Shown: positions 51,677-59,530 of the stretch, one piece after another
How positions within the stretch are numbered: position 1 is the first letter of the stretch
Layout: each line of letters begins with the position of its first letter
Source: Pseudobacteriovorax antillogorgiicola
Lineage (GTDB): Bacteria; Bdellovibrionota_B; Oligoflexia; Oligoflexales; Oligoflexaceae
Length of the DNA: 64,000 nt
Reading direction: 5' to 3'
NCBI RefSeq assembly: GCF_900177345.1
Contig: NZ_FWZT01000004.1
Span: 330,868-394,867, forward strand
Made by a program: the position numbers and the translations under genes
Notes under the pieces: generated by a model
Database searches by the model: none
What the model was told of the DNA's origin: nothing
What the model saw: only the letters and a program-made list of their open reading frames with translations

Positions 51677-52777
51677 CTATTTAGAAGGAAGCTCATGTTT
51701 AACCTTTTGATTCATAGAGTCAACAAATATGCTTGCTATCCTCGTAGCCTCTTGAGTGTTGCCGGGATAGTCAGACATCTCATAGAACTGCCTCATGACC
51801 TCCATCTTCTTGATATGAAGATCTTCTCGTTCGAAAGCCACTAAGTGAGATAAAAAGAAGAGGCTATAACCTCGATGAAATTCATTGAGGTGGCTGGCAT
51901 CAAAGTCCCAGGCTTTTTTTGTAAACTTAAAATAGGAAGATACGAATTGAGGAAGCCGACCACGTAGCTTACCCATGGTTGATGTGATATCGAAGGCTGA
52001 GTCCAGCTCAACAGATAGCAATAATTTGATCAAGTAATGTGGAAAAAATAGATCGTCGGAAAGAGGGAGGGCTAGTTGTTCGGCCAAGGCTGCATCTACA
52101 TCAGCCACAAGACTATGGCGAACGATGGATACAAGGGAGATTTGATCGAGCTTAAGGTCAGAGTTTTGTTCGAGATCTTCTTGATTCACCTTTTTCTGGT
52201 AACGCTTGATCGCATCCCGAATCTCTGCAAATTCCTCATCTGCAATTTCAAGTAGGCCAGATAATCTGGAGAACTTCCGTCTAATTTCAAAAGGTACACT
52301 TTCAGGAAATTTATAACCCAAGTCGTGCTCAATTTCGGCCCAGGCGTGCTGTAAAATGGTTCGAATCTGAACTTCAAATGAAGAGATCAATTCGTGGTCA
52401 ATCTTGCAGATATAGTGGAGCGATTGATAGCCAAATTGATCGGGAGCACTCTGGATACGTTTGTCAACAGAGTTGCTTAGATCTACATCAAATCTGTCTT
52501 CTATCACCTTGGCTATACGGTCAATGTCATCAGCAAAGTAGGTTATAACTCTGATACCTAGAATATCAGTGACATCAGACAAGTCTCGATAGATCTTGTC
52601 TGGGCGGCTGAGCTTGCCTTCTAAGCTCTGCCTTGTTTTTACCCGATAGGTTATCCCGTGAACATGAATTTTAGCGTCCTTAAGTGCGCGGACGAGCTGA
52701 TTCTTTAGTTTGTATAATGTCGCCTCAAAGCCCGGAATCGCGCCGTCGTAACCCTGGCTGATCTCGTCGATATTCAT
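51677..52777 (-). CDS. Small alarmone synthetase (RelA/SpoT nucleotidyltransferase domain)
   Basis: 366 residues from ATG 52777 with GAGAGGG at a good distance; a longer reading to 52930 has no family match upstream. Synthetase motifs: YRVKTRQSLEGKL, DVTDILGIRVITYF, GYQSLHYIC, and EVQIRTILQHAWAEIEHDLGYK. No HD hydrolase, TGS or ACT domain, so it is a SAS-type enzyme making (p)ppGpp from GTP/GDP and ATP. The final 150 residues are a helical extension longer than in RelQ/RelP and may regulate it. The lipoprotein gene upstream is not obviously related. Confidence 0.88.
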   Translation of the reverse strand: MNIDEISQGYDGAIPGFEATLYKLKNQLVRALKDAKIHVHGITYRVKTRQSLEGKLSRPDKIYRDLSDVTDILGIRVITYFADDIDRIAKVIEDRFDVDLSNSVDKRIQSAPDQFGYQSLHYICKIDHELISSFEVQIRTILQHAWAEIEHDLGYKFPESVPFEIRRKFSRLSGLLEIADEEFAEIRDAIKRYQKKVNQEDLEQNSDLKLDQISLVSIVRHSLVADVDAALAEQLALPLSDDLFFPHYLIKLLLSVELDSAFDITSTMGKLRGRLPQFVSSYFKFTKKAWDFDASHLNEFHRGYSLFFLSHLVAFEREDLHIKKMEVMRQFYEMSDYPGNTQEATRIASIFVDSMNQKVKHELPSK

Positions 52778-52866
52778 AGACCCTCTCGTTCTCAAGCTAT
52801 TTGCCTTACAATATATGGCATAGGTGAGGCTTGCCAACAAGGCCTGATTCAGAGGGAGCTGGCATT

Positions 52867-53922
52867 TTATAATGGTACGCGGAACCTCTGGTTTGTAACG
52901 ATACTTCTGATATCGCGAAGAGTGATCCAAGTTTCACCGTCTTGAGAGGCAAGGATCTGGAGTGCACTTGGGGCGCACGAACTATAGTCTCGGGCCTCGC
53001 TATCGAGCTGCGCGCTAGAGCTCCCACCATCGATATAGACCCCATCAAGGAGGATTCCTGGATAATCGATGAAGTCGAACTGAATATAGACATCGCTTCG
53101 AGCGAGAGATGGAGTCGTTGCTGTCATGGCATCAGCTTCTGCCCACCAACCATTACCAAAACCGCCTCCAAACGCCTCATATGCAAAGTATCCAGGAAAA
53201 GAGTTTGAGCTTGAGAGCAGTACATCCTGATCGCCGATAGTACCCTGGTTAGCATTGACAGAACTAGCATCGATGAGGCTTGAAAAACTATCCGCTTGCT
53301 CCTGACCATTCCAGCTAAGGGCAAGATCTTCAATGCCAATAGTATTGTTAGGGCAGGGTGCAGCCATCTCCGTGAGTCGAATTCGATACTGAAGAAAGGC
53401 AGGAATACGAGCTGATGGATCTCTTTCCAAGCTTGAGGATACGGGCTCCAAAACTTCACCAAGCTCACGTGTATCCCGTGAGGCTCGGTAGCCAACCCAA
53501 AGTGACTCTAAAGCTGTTGATAAAGCAGCGGGGTTGGGGGCTCCTGAAAGACGATGAGTCACATGAAATGGAGCGTCACTGGCTAGCACCGTACTAACGA
53601 TTTCCACTCGATCGTCTGATCCTTCTGGAAGCCTAGCGAGCCATTGGATGTCATAGCCATCAGCTTGGAACTTGCTATCGTCTGTTTCAGAAGCCAACCA
53701 ACAACCCACTCCAGCTTGATTCGCATCATTGGTAGGCTCTTGGATCACCCGGCAACTTAAGTAAGCTCCTGTGATCGGTTGAGGAATCGCAACACTATCA
53801 TCGTCATCCTCTTCCAATATTACTGCTTCCTTCTCCTTGCTACCGAACTCCTGGTCGGTGCAGGCTTGGAGCGATCCTAGCGCCAGCAAAAAAATAGTAT
53901 ATGAGCGGGTAAGTCTTTGCAT
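52867..53922 (-). CDS. Putative lipoprotein, unknown function
   Basis: 351 residues from ATG 53922 with AAGGAACT upstream. Lipobox LQAC (Cys about 20), a short acidic linker, then a beta-rich body with six or more Cys (YLSCRVIQ, GVGCWLAS, MAAPCPNN, YSSCAPSA). The C-terminal half has a galactose-binding/discoidin-like look (WAEADAMTATTPSLARSDVYIQFDF; ALQILASQDGETWITLRDI) as in F5/8-type domains, which bind carbohydrate. Not certain. Monocistronic. Confidence 0.7.
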   Translation of the reverse strand: MQRLTRSYTIFLLALGSLQACTDQEFGSKEKEAVILEEDDDDSVAIPQPITGAYLSCRVIQEPTNDANQAGVGCWLASETDDSKFQADGYDIQWLARLPEGSDDRVEIVSTVLASDAPFHVTHRLSGAPNPAALSTALESLWVGYRASRDTRELGEVLEPVSSSLERDPSARIPAFLQYRIRLTEMAAPCPNNTIGIEDLALSWNGQEQADSFSSLIDASSVNANQGTIGDQDVLLSSSNSFPGYFAYEAFGGGFGNGWWAEADAMTATTPSLARSDVYIQFDFIDYPGILLDGVYIDGGSSSAQLDSEARDYSSCAPSALQILASQDGETWITLRDIRSIVTNQRFRVPL

Positions 53923-54281
53923 GTGAGTTCCTTGCGAAATCATACATTCCGTACGATTGGCGATGCGATCAAGTTTGGGTTCTCTACAAAAAACCTATCG
54001 GTGTTGATGGCTCAGGAGTTCACATAAATGATAATTCTTTGAAGGATTCGAGACTTAAAGTACTACATTTTCAAGTCTTCGTGCGTCTGCTCTGTGAGCC
54101 TGACTGAAGGCAGGTCGATGGACAGCTTTTTGTTGTGTGTATGTAGAATTGACCTCACTAGTATCAGGTTCCTTTGTCTGCTGGTATGGCTGATCTCGAT
54201 GATGCTTGGGAATGTGTTTCTAACAAATCTAGTTGACAATTTCCTGCAACCAGACATAAGTGTCTAGTATAGGAGAATAGT
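53923..54281. other. Divergent intergenic region
   Basis: 359 bp between divergent genes. A minus-strand 64-codon frame (54063-54257) has no ribosome binding site and no family pattern. AGGAGAA at 54271-54277 serves the next gene, which appears to use TTG. The MGHG operon promoter should lie here. Confidence 0.5.
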
Positions 54282-54617
54282 TTGCGACTCTTCATCGAGA
54301 AAATCTGCCTGATCTATACCGCCCTCTTTATGACCGTGGCCAGTGTTCCCCGCTGCGATGTGATCATTGACGCCTTGGGTTTGGCAGAATCCGAGCAAGC
54401 TCATGAGTCTTGTCATGATGAAGACGATACAGAAAGCTCAGAGTGCCAATGCCAGGTTCACTTTGCCTACCTTTGTCTCCCAGATCAGCTATATATCAGC
54501 TTTGATGAATCGTTGAACTCGGTTCCCATGATTCATAACGATTCTATAGTCGCAACACCTTCAAACTTTGTAGGCGATAGCCTCAGTCCGCCGCCGCGAA
54601 GCAGCCTTCTAGCCTAA
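54282..54617 (+). CDS. Small His/Cys-rich exported protein, first gene of the MGHG operon
   Basis: 111 residues from a TTG start placed seven bases after AGGAGAA; no ATG fits. A hydrophobic N-terminus (about 22 residues) is followed by a Cys/His/Asp cluster (AHESCHDEDDTESSECQCQVHF, given here as positions about 40-61) and a PPPR end. Similar small metal-binding leader-type proteins are often found with copper or zinc envelope genes, but I cannot name a family. It lies 85 bp before the next gene, all in the same direction. Confidence 0.6.
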   Translation: MRLFIEKICLIYTALFMTVASVPRCDVIIDALGLAESEQAHESCHDEDDTESSECQCQVHFAYLCLPDQLYISFDESLNSVPMIHNDSIVATPSNFVGDSLSPPPRSSLLA

Positions 54618-54701
54618 TCTAATAAAATTCATCTTTGTGTTTTCTGGAACTAGCGCTGGGCTGGTTTCTGCATGAGTATATTTTTATCTGTGAGGTTTCT
54701 T

Positions 54702-55154
54702 ATGAAAAGACTCGTCGGTGCACTTCTGTGTCTGAATCTGATTCTATCTGTTTCCACTTCTGTCTTTGCTAACAGCGAAGCGGATGATGGATGGCTTGCA
54801 TCAACGGAAGGTGACTACCTTGTTAAGGCTATTCCTACTGCCCCTCTGGTTGCTGGTCAAAAAGGACCAGAAACCAATCAATTGATGCTAACCTTTCAAA
54901 GTATCGCAGGACAGCCCGTTAGCCTGCTGGAGTTTACCGCTACCGACTTTGTGCCTTTTATGCCAACCATGGGTCATGGGACCGTGGCAACTCACCAAGT
55001 TGATCTGGGGTTCGGGGAGGAGAACCAAGCCCTAGTCAAGCAAATCTATTTCACGATGGCAACGATGGCAGCCCACGGCTGGGTTATTTATCTTGATGTG
55101 AATCTGGATGGTTTAAGTAATCGCTTTGAAATTCCAGTAATTGTGGGAATGTAA
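54702..55154 (+). CDS. Periplasmic YtkA/FixH-like domain protein with MGHG motif
   Basis: 150 residues from ATG 54702 (GTGAGG site upstream). Signal peptide ending VFAN-S. A single beta domain carries FVPFMPTMGHGT and later IYFTMATMAAHGW; the Met/His arrangement is the hallmark of YtkA-like domains, which are thought to bind copper or assist oxidase assembly. The same domain occurs twice in the lipoprotein at 56062, so the operon is built around it. Two bases separate its stop from the next ATG. Confidence 0.75.
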   Translation: MKRLVGALLCLNLILSVSTSVFANSEADDGWLASTEGDYLVKAIPTAPLVAGQKGPETNQLMLTFQSIAGQPVSLLEFTATDFVPFMPTMGHGTVATHQVDLGFGEENQALVKQIYFTMATMAAHGWVIYLDVNLDGLSNRFEIPVIVGM

Positions 55155-55156
55155 TC

Positions 55157-56050
55157 ATGAAACATCGTCTCTTTTGGGCGTGCGCTTGCCTAGCGATTTT
55201 TTTGGCAGTGCACCGACAAGCCCAAGCCTGTGCCTCCTGCGGAAGTGGAGGCAAGACTCCTTTGGTTTTGTATCCTAGCGAAAACTTGAAGTACTACCTA
55301 GGGCTGACTCAAGCCTCTGGCTTTCGGAATTTTGATCCATCGGGAAAGTCGTTCCGCACCCAGTCCACTGATATCAAGCGGAGCTTCACCCTGGCATTAG
55401 GTTATCGGTTCAGCCAAAAGCTATTTATTACTAGCTCGTTGCCGTACCAGCAAAATATCAAAGGCAGTGCAAGCCAGCAGGGTATTGGTGATCCAAGTAT
55501 AGGTTTGCACTACATTGCAATTCTACCGAGCTTTTCGGAGCCACACGTTCCGCAGTTGCAGCTGGTTGCCAACGGCAAACTTCGGCAAGCTGATGGCATG
55601 AATGAGAGTCTCGATCCTGAGCAACTCGATGTCTTTGGTAGCGGCTACAATGAGCTTGGTTTGGGAGCGGATCTCTGGTGGGGGATGACAGCATGGAAGT
55701 TTGGCCTTGCTCAGGCTTGGACGTATTCACTGGCAGAGGAATTTTCAGGGGTTTCATATCAACCAGGATGGCAAAGTCAATCGATCCTTACCTTCGGTCG
55801 TGACTATAGTGCCAAGGGTAAGCTGATTGGAGGTTTGAAGTACGATTTTCGCGGCGAAGTTGAAATTGATGATCGTGCCCAGCCTGGTAGTGAGATCCGT
55901 AATGTCTCAAGCTTTGTAACCATCGATTATCTACTCACCACTGAGCGCCAGCTACGGCTGACATGGGATCGGCGGGGAATGACTCAAGCCAATAAAAATG
56001 GCTTTCGCCAAGACTCTATTATCTTTGCTTACCAAGAAATTATTATGTAG
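55157..56050 (+). CDS. Exported barrel-like protein with N-terminal CxxC
   Basis: 297 residues. Signal peptide ending AQA-C, directly followed by CASCGSGGKTP, a CxxC just after the cleavage site, then amphipathic beta strands (TLALGYRFSQKLFITSSLPY; LGLGADLWWGMTAWKFGLA) of an outer-membrane barrel. The CxxC plus barrel layout occurs in proteins encoded with YtkA-like and other metal-handling genes, and may be a metal sensor or uptake channel. Sits between the two MGHG-domain genes, all closely spaced, so cotranscription is nearly certain. Confidence 0.75.
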   Translation: MKHRLFWACACLAIFLAVHRQAQACASCGSGGKTPLVLYPSENLKYYLGLTQASGFRNFDPSGKSFRTQSTDIKRSFTLALGYRFSQKLFITSSLPYQQNIKGSASQQGIGDPSIGLHYIAILPSFSEPHVPQLQLVANGKLRQADGMNESLDPEQLDVFGSGYNELGLGADLWWGMTAWKFGLAQAWTYSLAEEFSGVSYQPGWQSQSILTFGRDYSAKGKLIGGLKYDFRGEVEIDDRAQPGSEIRNVSSFVTIDYLLTTERQLRLTWDRRGMTQANKNGFRQDSIIFAYQEIIM

Positions 56051-56061
56051 GAATTATTCAA

Positions 56062-56964
56062 ATGCGACTCTTAAACTTTGTACTGATCACTTTTAGTTTT
56101 TTTCTTCAGCTTGCTTGTGGGGGTTCGTCATCTGATGATGAAAGTCAGCAAACAGAGCTTGTTGGGGACACCACTTTGTTTATTTCAAGTCAGGACGTAT
56201 ATAAAGTCGAGGCTCAATGGAGCAAAACCCTAGTGCCAGGTCGCGATGGTGTTGCAGGCAACTTCGTTGTGCTAAGCTTTTTCACCAAGGCTGGTGAGCC
56301 AGCAGACTCGGTAGATCTCCAATCAAATTTATTCGTGCCTGTGATGCTAACCATGGGCCATGGCAATAGCGACAAGAACCACAAGGTCCTATCTCCTGGA
56401 GATCAAGCTCATGTGATTCGAGTCGAAAACATATACTTTAATATGGCTGATCAGGGGCAGCATTCATGGAGCATTCGGCTTACCGCTACAGTGAATGGAG
56501 TTGAAGATACTGTGACTCTTGCCGTGCCGAAGGTTCAAGATGTGGAGCGGCCTAAGGTCATCACGCCTGAGGGTGGGACCCTTTCAGATGCTGGCTTGTT
56601 TCATATCGTACTTCATGATGCCTCGAACCTTGAAGCTCAAAAAGACGGTCGTGCCAATAACAAAGTAGAGTTTATGCTTTTCGATGCTGAGGGTTTGCCT
56701 CTAAAGAACTTCAAGATCGAAACGATCGAACCTTGGATGTACATGAACAATCGCGATCATGGCAATTTCGATGATGATCACACCCTTCGCTTTATGGACG
56801 GCATGGCTCATCATGGGATCATCGAAAATATATTCTTCCCCATGGCAAGTGAGATGACCATGAATGGTGAAACCCGGGTTATGGGCCGCTGGGTTCTAAA
56901 AATTAGTCTAACGTTGAATGGTGAAGCCGATTCGGTGGAACTAGACCTACCTAAGGTACTGTAA
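56062..56964 (+). CDS. Lipoprotein with two YtkA-like MGHG domains
   Basis: 300 residues. Lipobox LQLAC (Cys20), Ser/Asp/Glu linker, then two related domains. The first (about 45-155) has PVMLTMGHGNSDKNHKV and IYFNMADQGQHSW; the second (about 175-295) has MYMNNRDHGNFDDDH and IFFPMASEMTMNG, where MGHG has become RDHG. Met, His and Asp richness suggests metal binding. As the last gene of the operon it is followed by a strong terminator. It may pass metal to or from the barrel or the soluble YtkA-like protein; this is inference. Confidence 0.78.
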   Translation: MRLLNFVLITFSFFLQLACGGSSSDDESQQTELVGDTTLFISSQDVYKVEAQWSKTLVPGRDGVAGNFVVLSFFTKAGEPADSVDLQSNLFVPVMLTMGHGNSDKNHKVLSPGDQAHVIRVENIYFNMADQGQHSWSIRLTATVNGVEDTVTLAVPKVQDVERPKVITPEGGTLSDAGLFHIVLHDASNLEAQKDGRANNKVEFMLFDAEGLPLKNFKIETIEPWMYMNNRDHGNFDDDHTLRFMDGMAHHGIIENIFFPMASEMTMNGETRVMGRWVLKISLTLNGEADSVELDLPKVL

Positions 56965-56976
56965 GCAGAACCTTAG

Positions 56977-57012
56977 AAAGGCATGGACGAAGCTTTCGTT
57001 CATGCCTTTTTT
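56977..57012. terminator. Strong rho-independent terminator, bidirectional
   Basis: AAAGGCATGGACGAA (56977-56991) pairs with TTCGTTCATGCCTTT (56995-57009), 15 bp with one G-T pair and a 3-base loop, followed by T to 57012. On the other strand the A-run at its base gives a U-tract only partly, but the stem also serves the convergent dehydrogenase gene. Confidence 0.9.
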
Positions 57013-57016
57013 AAAC

Positions 57017-58393
57017 CTAAGACTGTTTTGTAACGGTTTTGATATTGGCAAACTCAAGAAGCCCTTGGGAACCAAGTTCGCGACCGTAGCCGCTATCTTT
57101 AATTCCGCCAAAAGTTGCCGCAGGGTGGCTGCGGACGAAGTCGTTGATCGCACAGCTACCAGCTTCAATCTCGTGGGCTGCTAAGTATTCAGCTCGTTCA
57201 ATGTCCTTAGAAAAAATTGCAGCACCTAGCCCGTAGCGTGACTGGTTAGCTATGGCGACGGCTTGCGCTTCATCCTGAGCCTCAATCACCGATGCCACAG
57301 GGCCAAAGATTTCATCGTCAAAGGCAGGCATGCCTGACGATACACTTGTCAAAACCGTAGGTGGGTAGTAAAAACCAGTACCCTCGGGAATCTGTCCATT
57401 AAGCGCGAGTTTCGCACCCTGATCAATTGACTGCAACACCTGAGAATGAACCTTATCCCGCAAGTCCTCGCGGGCCAGTGGACCCAGATCAACATCATCC
57501 AAAGGATTGCCATAGGATTTTCGACTCATGGCTTGAATGACTCGCTCCGTGAACTCGCCAGCGACAGATTTGGTAACGATAAAGCGCTTTGCCGAAATGC
57601 AAGTTTGCCCCGAATTGATGAGTCTGCTAGCGACACATGTTTCTACAGCAAGATTGAGGTCGGCATCGTCGAGAACGATGTAGGGGTCGCTACCCCCGAG
57701 CTCAAGGACACTTTTCTTTAGTGCCTCACCAGCTTGGCTGGCAATCGCCTTGCCGGCCCGATCGCTACCAGTGAGAGTGACTCCTCTCACACGGTAATCC
57801 ATCAAAACTTGGCCCACTTGCTTGTGATCGGCAAGGATCACGGAAAAGCAGTCTTGTGGAAGGCCTACCTCTTTCATCAGAGATTCTAGAGCGAGGGCGC
57901 AGCCAGTAACGTTGGGAGCGTGCTTCAGCATGCAGACGTTGCCTGTCATAAGATTTGGAGCAACGAATCTCATCACTTGCCAAAATGGAAAGTTCCAAGG
58001 CATGATAGACAAGATGACTCCCAGTGGGCGGGTGTAGGTGCTTGCAATTGTAGAGTCGTCGAGGGCTTTGGTCGATTCCGCTAAAACGTCCCCGCTATGA
58101 TTTGCATAGTAGCGGCACACGGCAGCGCACTTACTGATTTCAGCCTTCGATTGTGATAAGGGTTTTCCCATCTCATTGGTAATCAAATGGGCGTATTCAT
58201 CTTGCTTCCGGTCGAGTCCATCGGCGATAGCAAGGAGGTGGTCCTGACGTTCTTGAAGGCTGGTATGGCGCCAGGTTTGAAAGCGGTGGTGGGCTGCATC
58301 AAGCCGGTCCAATAATTGGGCGTCACTCATGGTATCGTAGAGTTTGATAATTTCTTCGTTGGCTGGATTTAGAGTTGTAATAGTTTCTGGCAT
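57017..58393 (-). CDS. NAD(P)-dependent aldehyde dehydrogenase (succinate-semialdehyde dehydrogenase-like)
   Basis: 458 residues from ATG 58393 with GCAGGAG spaced seven bases before it. Complete ALDH fold: MPWNFPFWQVMRF, GVTLTGSDRAGKAI (NAD binding), general base Glu in VLELGGSDPYIV, nucleophile Cys in NSGQTCISAKRF, and FGPVASV near the end. The sequence and length resemble the YneI/Sad group, which oxidise succinate semialdehyde. Other short-chain aldehydes cannot be excluded. Cytoplasmic; monocistronic, ending at the shared terminator. Confidence 0.9.
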   Translation of the reverse strand: MPETITTLNPANEEIIKLYDTMSDAQLLDRLDAAHHRFQTWRHTSLQERQDHLLAIADGLDRKQDEYAHLITNEMGKPLSQSKAEISKCAAVCRYYANHSGDVLAESTKALDDSTIASTYTRPLGVILSIMPWNFPFWQVMRFVAPNLMTGNVCMLKHAPNVTGCALALESLMKEVGLPQDCFSVILADHKQVGQVLMDYRVRGVTLTGSDRAGKAIASQAGEALKKSVLELGGSDPYIVLDDADLNLAVETCVASRLINSGQTCISAKRFIVTKSVAGEFTERVIQAMSRKSYGNPLDDVDLGPLAREDLRDKVHSQVLQSIDQGAKLALNGQIPEGTGFYYPPTVLTSVSSGMPAFDDEIFGPVASVIEAQDEAQAVAIANQSRYGLGAAIFSKDIERAEYLAAHEIEAGSCAINDFVRSHPAATFGGIKDSGYGRELGSQGLLEFANIKTVTKQS

Positions 58394-58687
58394 CAAATAC
58401 TCCTGCTAATGGATATCGTTGTTCCATTCTTACTAATTTTTCTGCAAAGGCAATGCCATACAACAAACACGTCATTGTGATTTGATTTAAATGTGAAAGT
58501 CCCTGGGCTACAAAAAATCCGCTTTGATATGGGAGGTGGTTACGCAGTATAGTGTAGGGGATAACCACCGCTAGGTGCTAAGCTGCATGGAATAGCCTTC
58601 GGGCGATATGATCAGTATCCTTGAATACAACAAAGTGATACGATAACATATCAGCTAATAGTGAGTAAAATGAAGAGGTTTTATACT

Positions 58688-59452
58688 ATGAAGCACGTTC
58701 TACTGATGGTGTTATGGGTGTGCTATGCCCCAGCAGTGTGGTCTCAGACTCTAGAGGTTCGTGCTGATCCCTGGTGCCCTTATACCTGCGACGATGAGTC
58801 TGAGAAAAAGGGCTATATGATTGAATTGTTAAAAACGATATTTGAGCCTCAGGGCCTAAAAGTTTCCTACAGTAATTTAAGCTGGAAAAGAGCCTTGGAC
58901 AGCACTAGAAAAGGGCGATACAACGCTGTGGTGGGTGCGTTTCGAAGTGATGCACCAGACTTTGTGTTTCCAGAAAGCCATGCGGGTATCTCAAGAAATT
59001 TTTTCTATGCTTTACCAAAAAGTACTTGGCAATACACAGGACCTAAATCGTTGCAGGGTCAAACGGTAGGCATCATCCGCGGCTATACCTATGGTGATGA
59101 TATCGATGAACTTCTAAAAGATCCCGAAAAAAAGCGCTTCGCCCAACTCTTCTATGGTAATAACGCACTCGATGATATGATTGAAAGTGTCAGAGATCGC
59201 AGGATTATGGCATTTATCGATGACACCAATGTTGTTGCCTACAGCCTAGCTCAAAAGTTCCCAAAATTAAAGCTGAGGAAGGTGGGCCAGCTAGAAGAGG
59301 AAAAAGTGTTTGTTGCGTTCTCCCCTGCGATTAAGGAATCTAAACGCTACGCTCAAATGTTTGATGAAGGGATGAAGAACATACGCAAGAAAGGTGAGCT
59401 TGCTAAAATCCTAAGCCGGTATAATTTAGAAGACTGGAAGAAGGCTAAATAG
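58688..59452 (+). CDS. Periplasmic solute-binding protein (SBP_bac_3-like)
   Basis: 254 residues from ATG 58688 (AAGAGG upstream); longer GTG/ATG starts at 58661 and 58670 would add residues ahead of the signal peptide. Signal peptide ending VWSQ-T. Two-lobe fold typical of amino-acid-type binding proteins: LEVRADPWCPYTC, KGYMIELLKTIFE, VVGAFRSDAP and LQGQTVGIIRGYTYG. No permease or ATPase gene is adjacent, so it may act as an orphan sensor/chaperone or work with a distant ABC transporter. Ligand unknown. Confidence 0.85.
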   Translation: MKHVLLMVLWVCYAPAVWSQTLEVRADPWCPYTCDDESEKKGYMIELLKTIFEPQGLKVSYSNLSWKRALDSTRKGRYNAVVGAFRSDAPDFVFPESHAGISRNFFYALPKSTWQYTGPKSLQGQTVGIIRGYTYGDDIDELLKDPEKKRFAQLFYGNNALDDMIESVRDRRIMAFIDDTNVVAYSLAQKFPKLKLRKVGQLEEEKVFVAFSPAIKESKRYAQMFDEGMKNIRKKGELAKILSRYNLEDWKKAK

Positions 59453-59470
59453 ATGTAAAACAAATAAATG

Positions 59471-59501
59471 CAATGAGGCGGCATCGTAAAGCCGCCCATT
59501 G
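59471..59501. terminator. Hairpin between convergent genes
   Basis: GGCGGC (59477-59482) pairs with GCCGCC (59491-59496) over an 8-base loop; CAATG/CATTG (59471-59475, 59497-59501) extend the stem past one bulged A. No clear T-run; probably serves both convergent genes. Confidence 0.6.
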
Positions 59502-59530
59502 TTACTCCCCTTAATACCTAACGAGCTAGA

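Noticed and set aside
54063..54257. 64-codon minus-strand frame upstream of the MGHG operon
   Set aside because: No Shine-Dalgarno site and no recognisable domain.
58323..58568. 81-codon minus-strand frame over the aldehyde dehydrogenase start
   Set aside because: Overlaps the well-supported dehydrogenase N-terminus in another frame.
59503..59517. CTCCCCTTAATA shared with the right arm of the 1554-1677 element, suggesting a second copy
   Set aside because: Only about 12 bases match exactly and no partner arm is present, so chance or a tiny remnant cannot be told apart.
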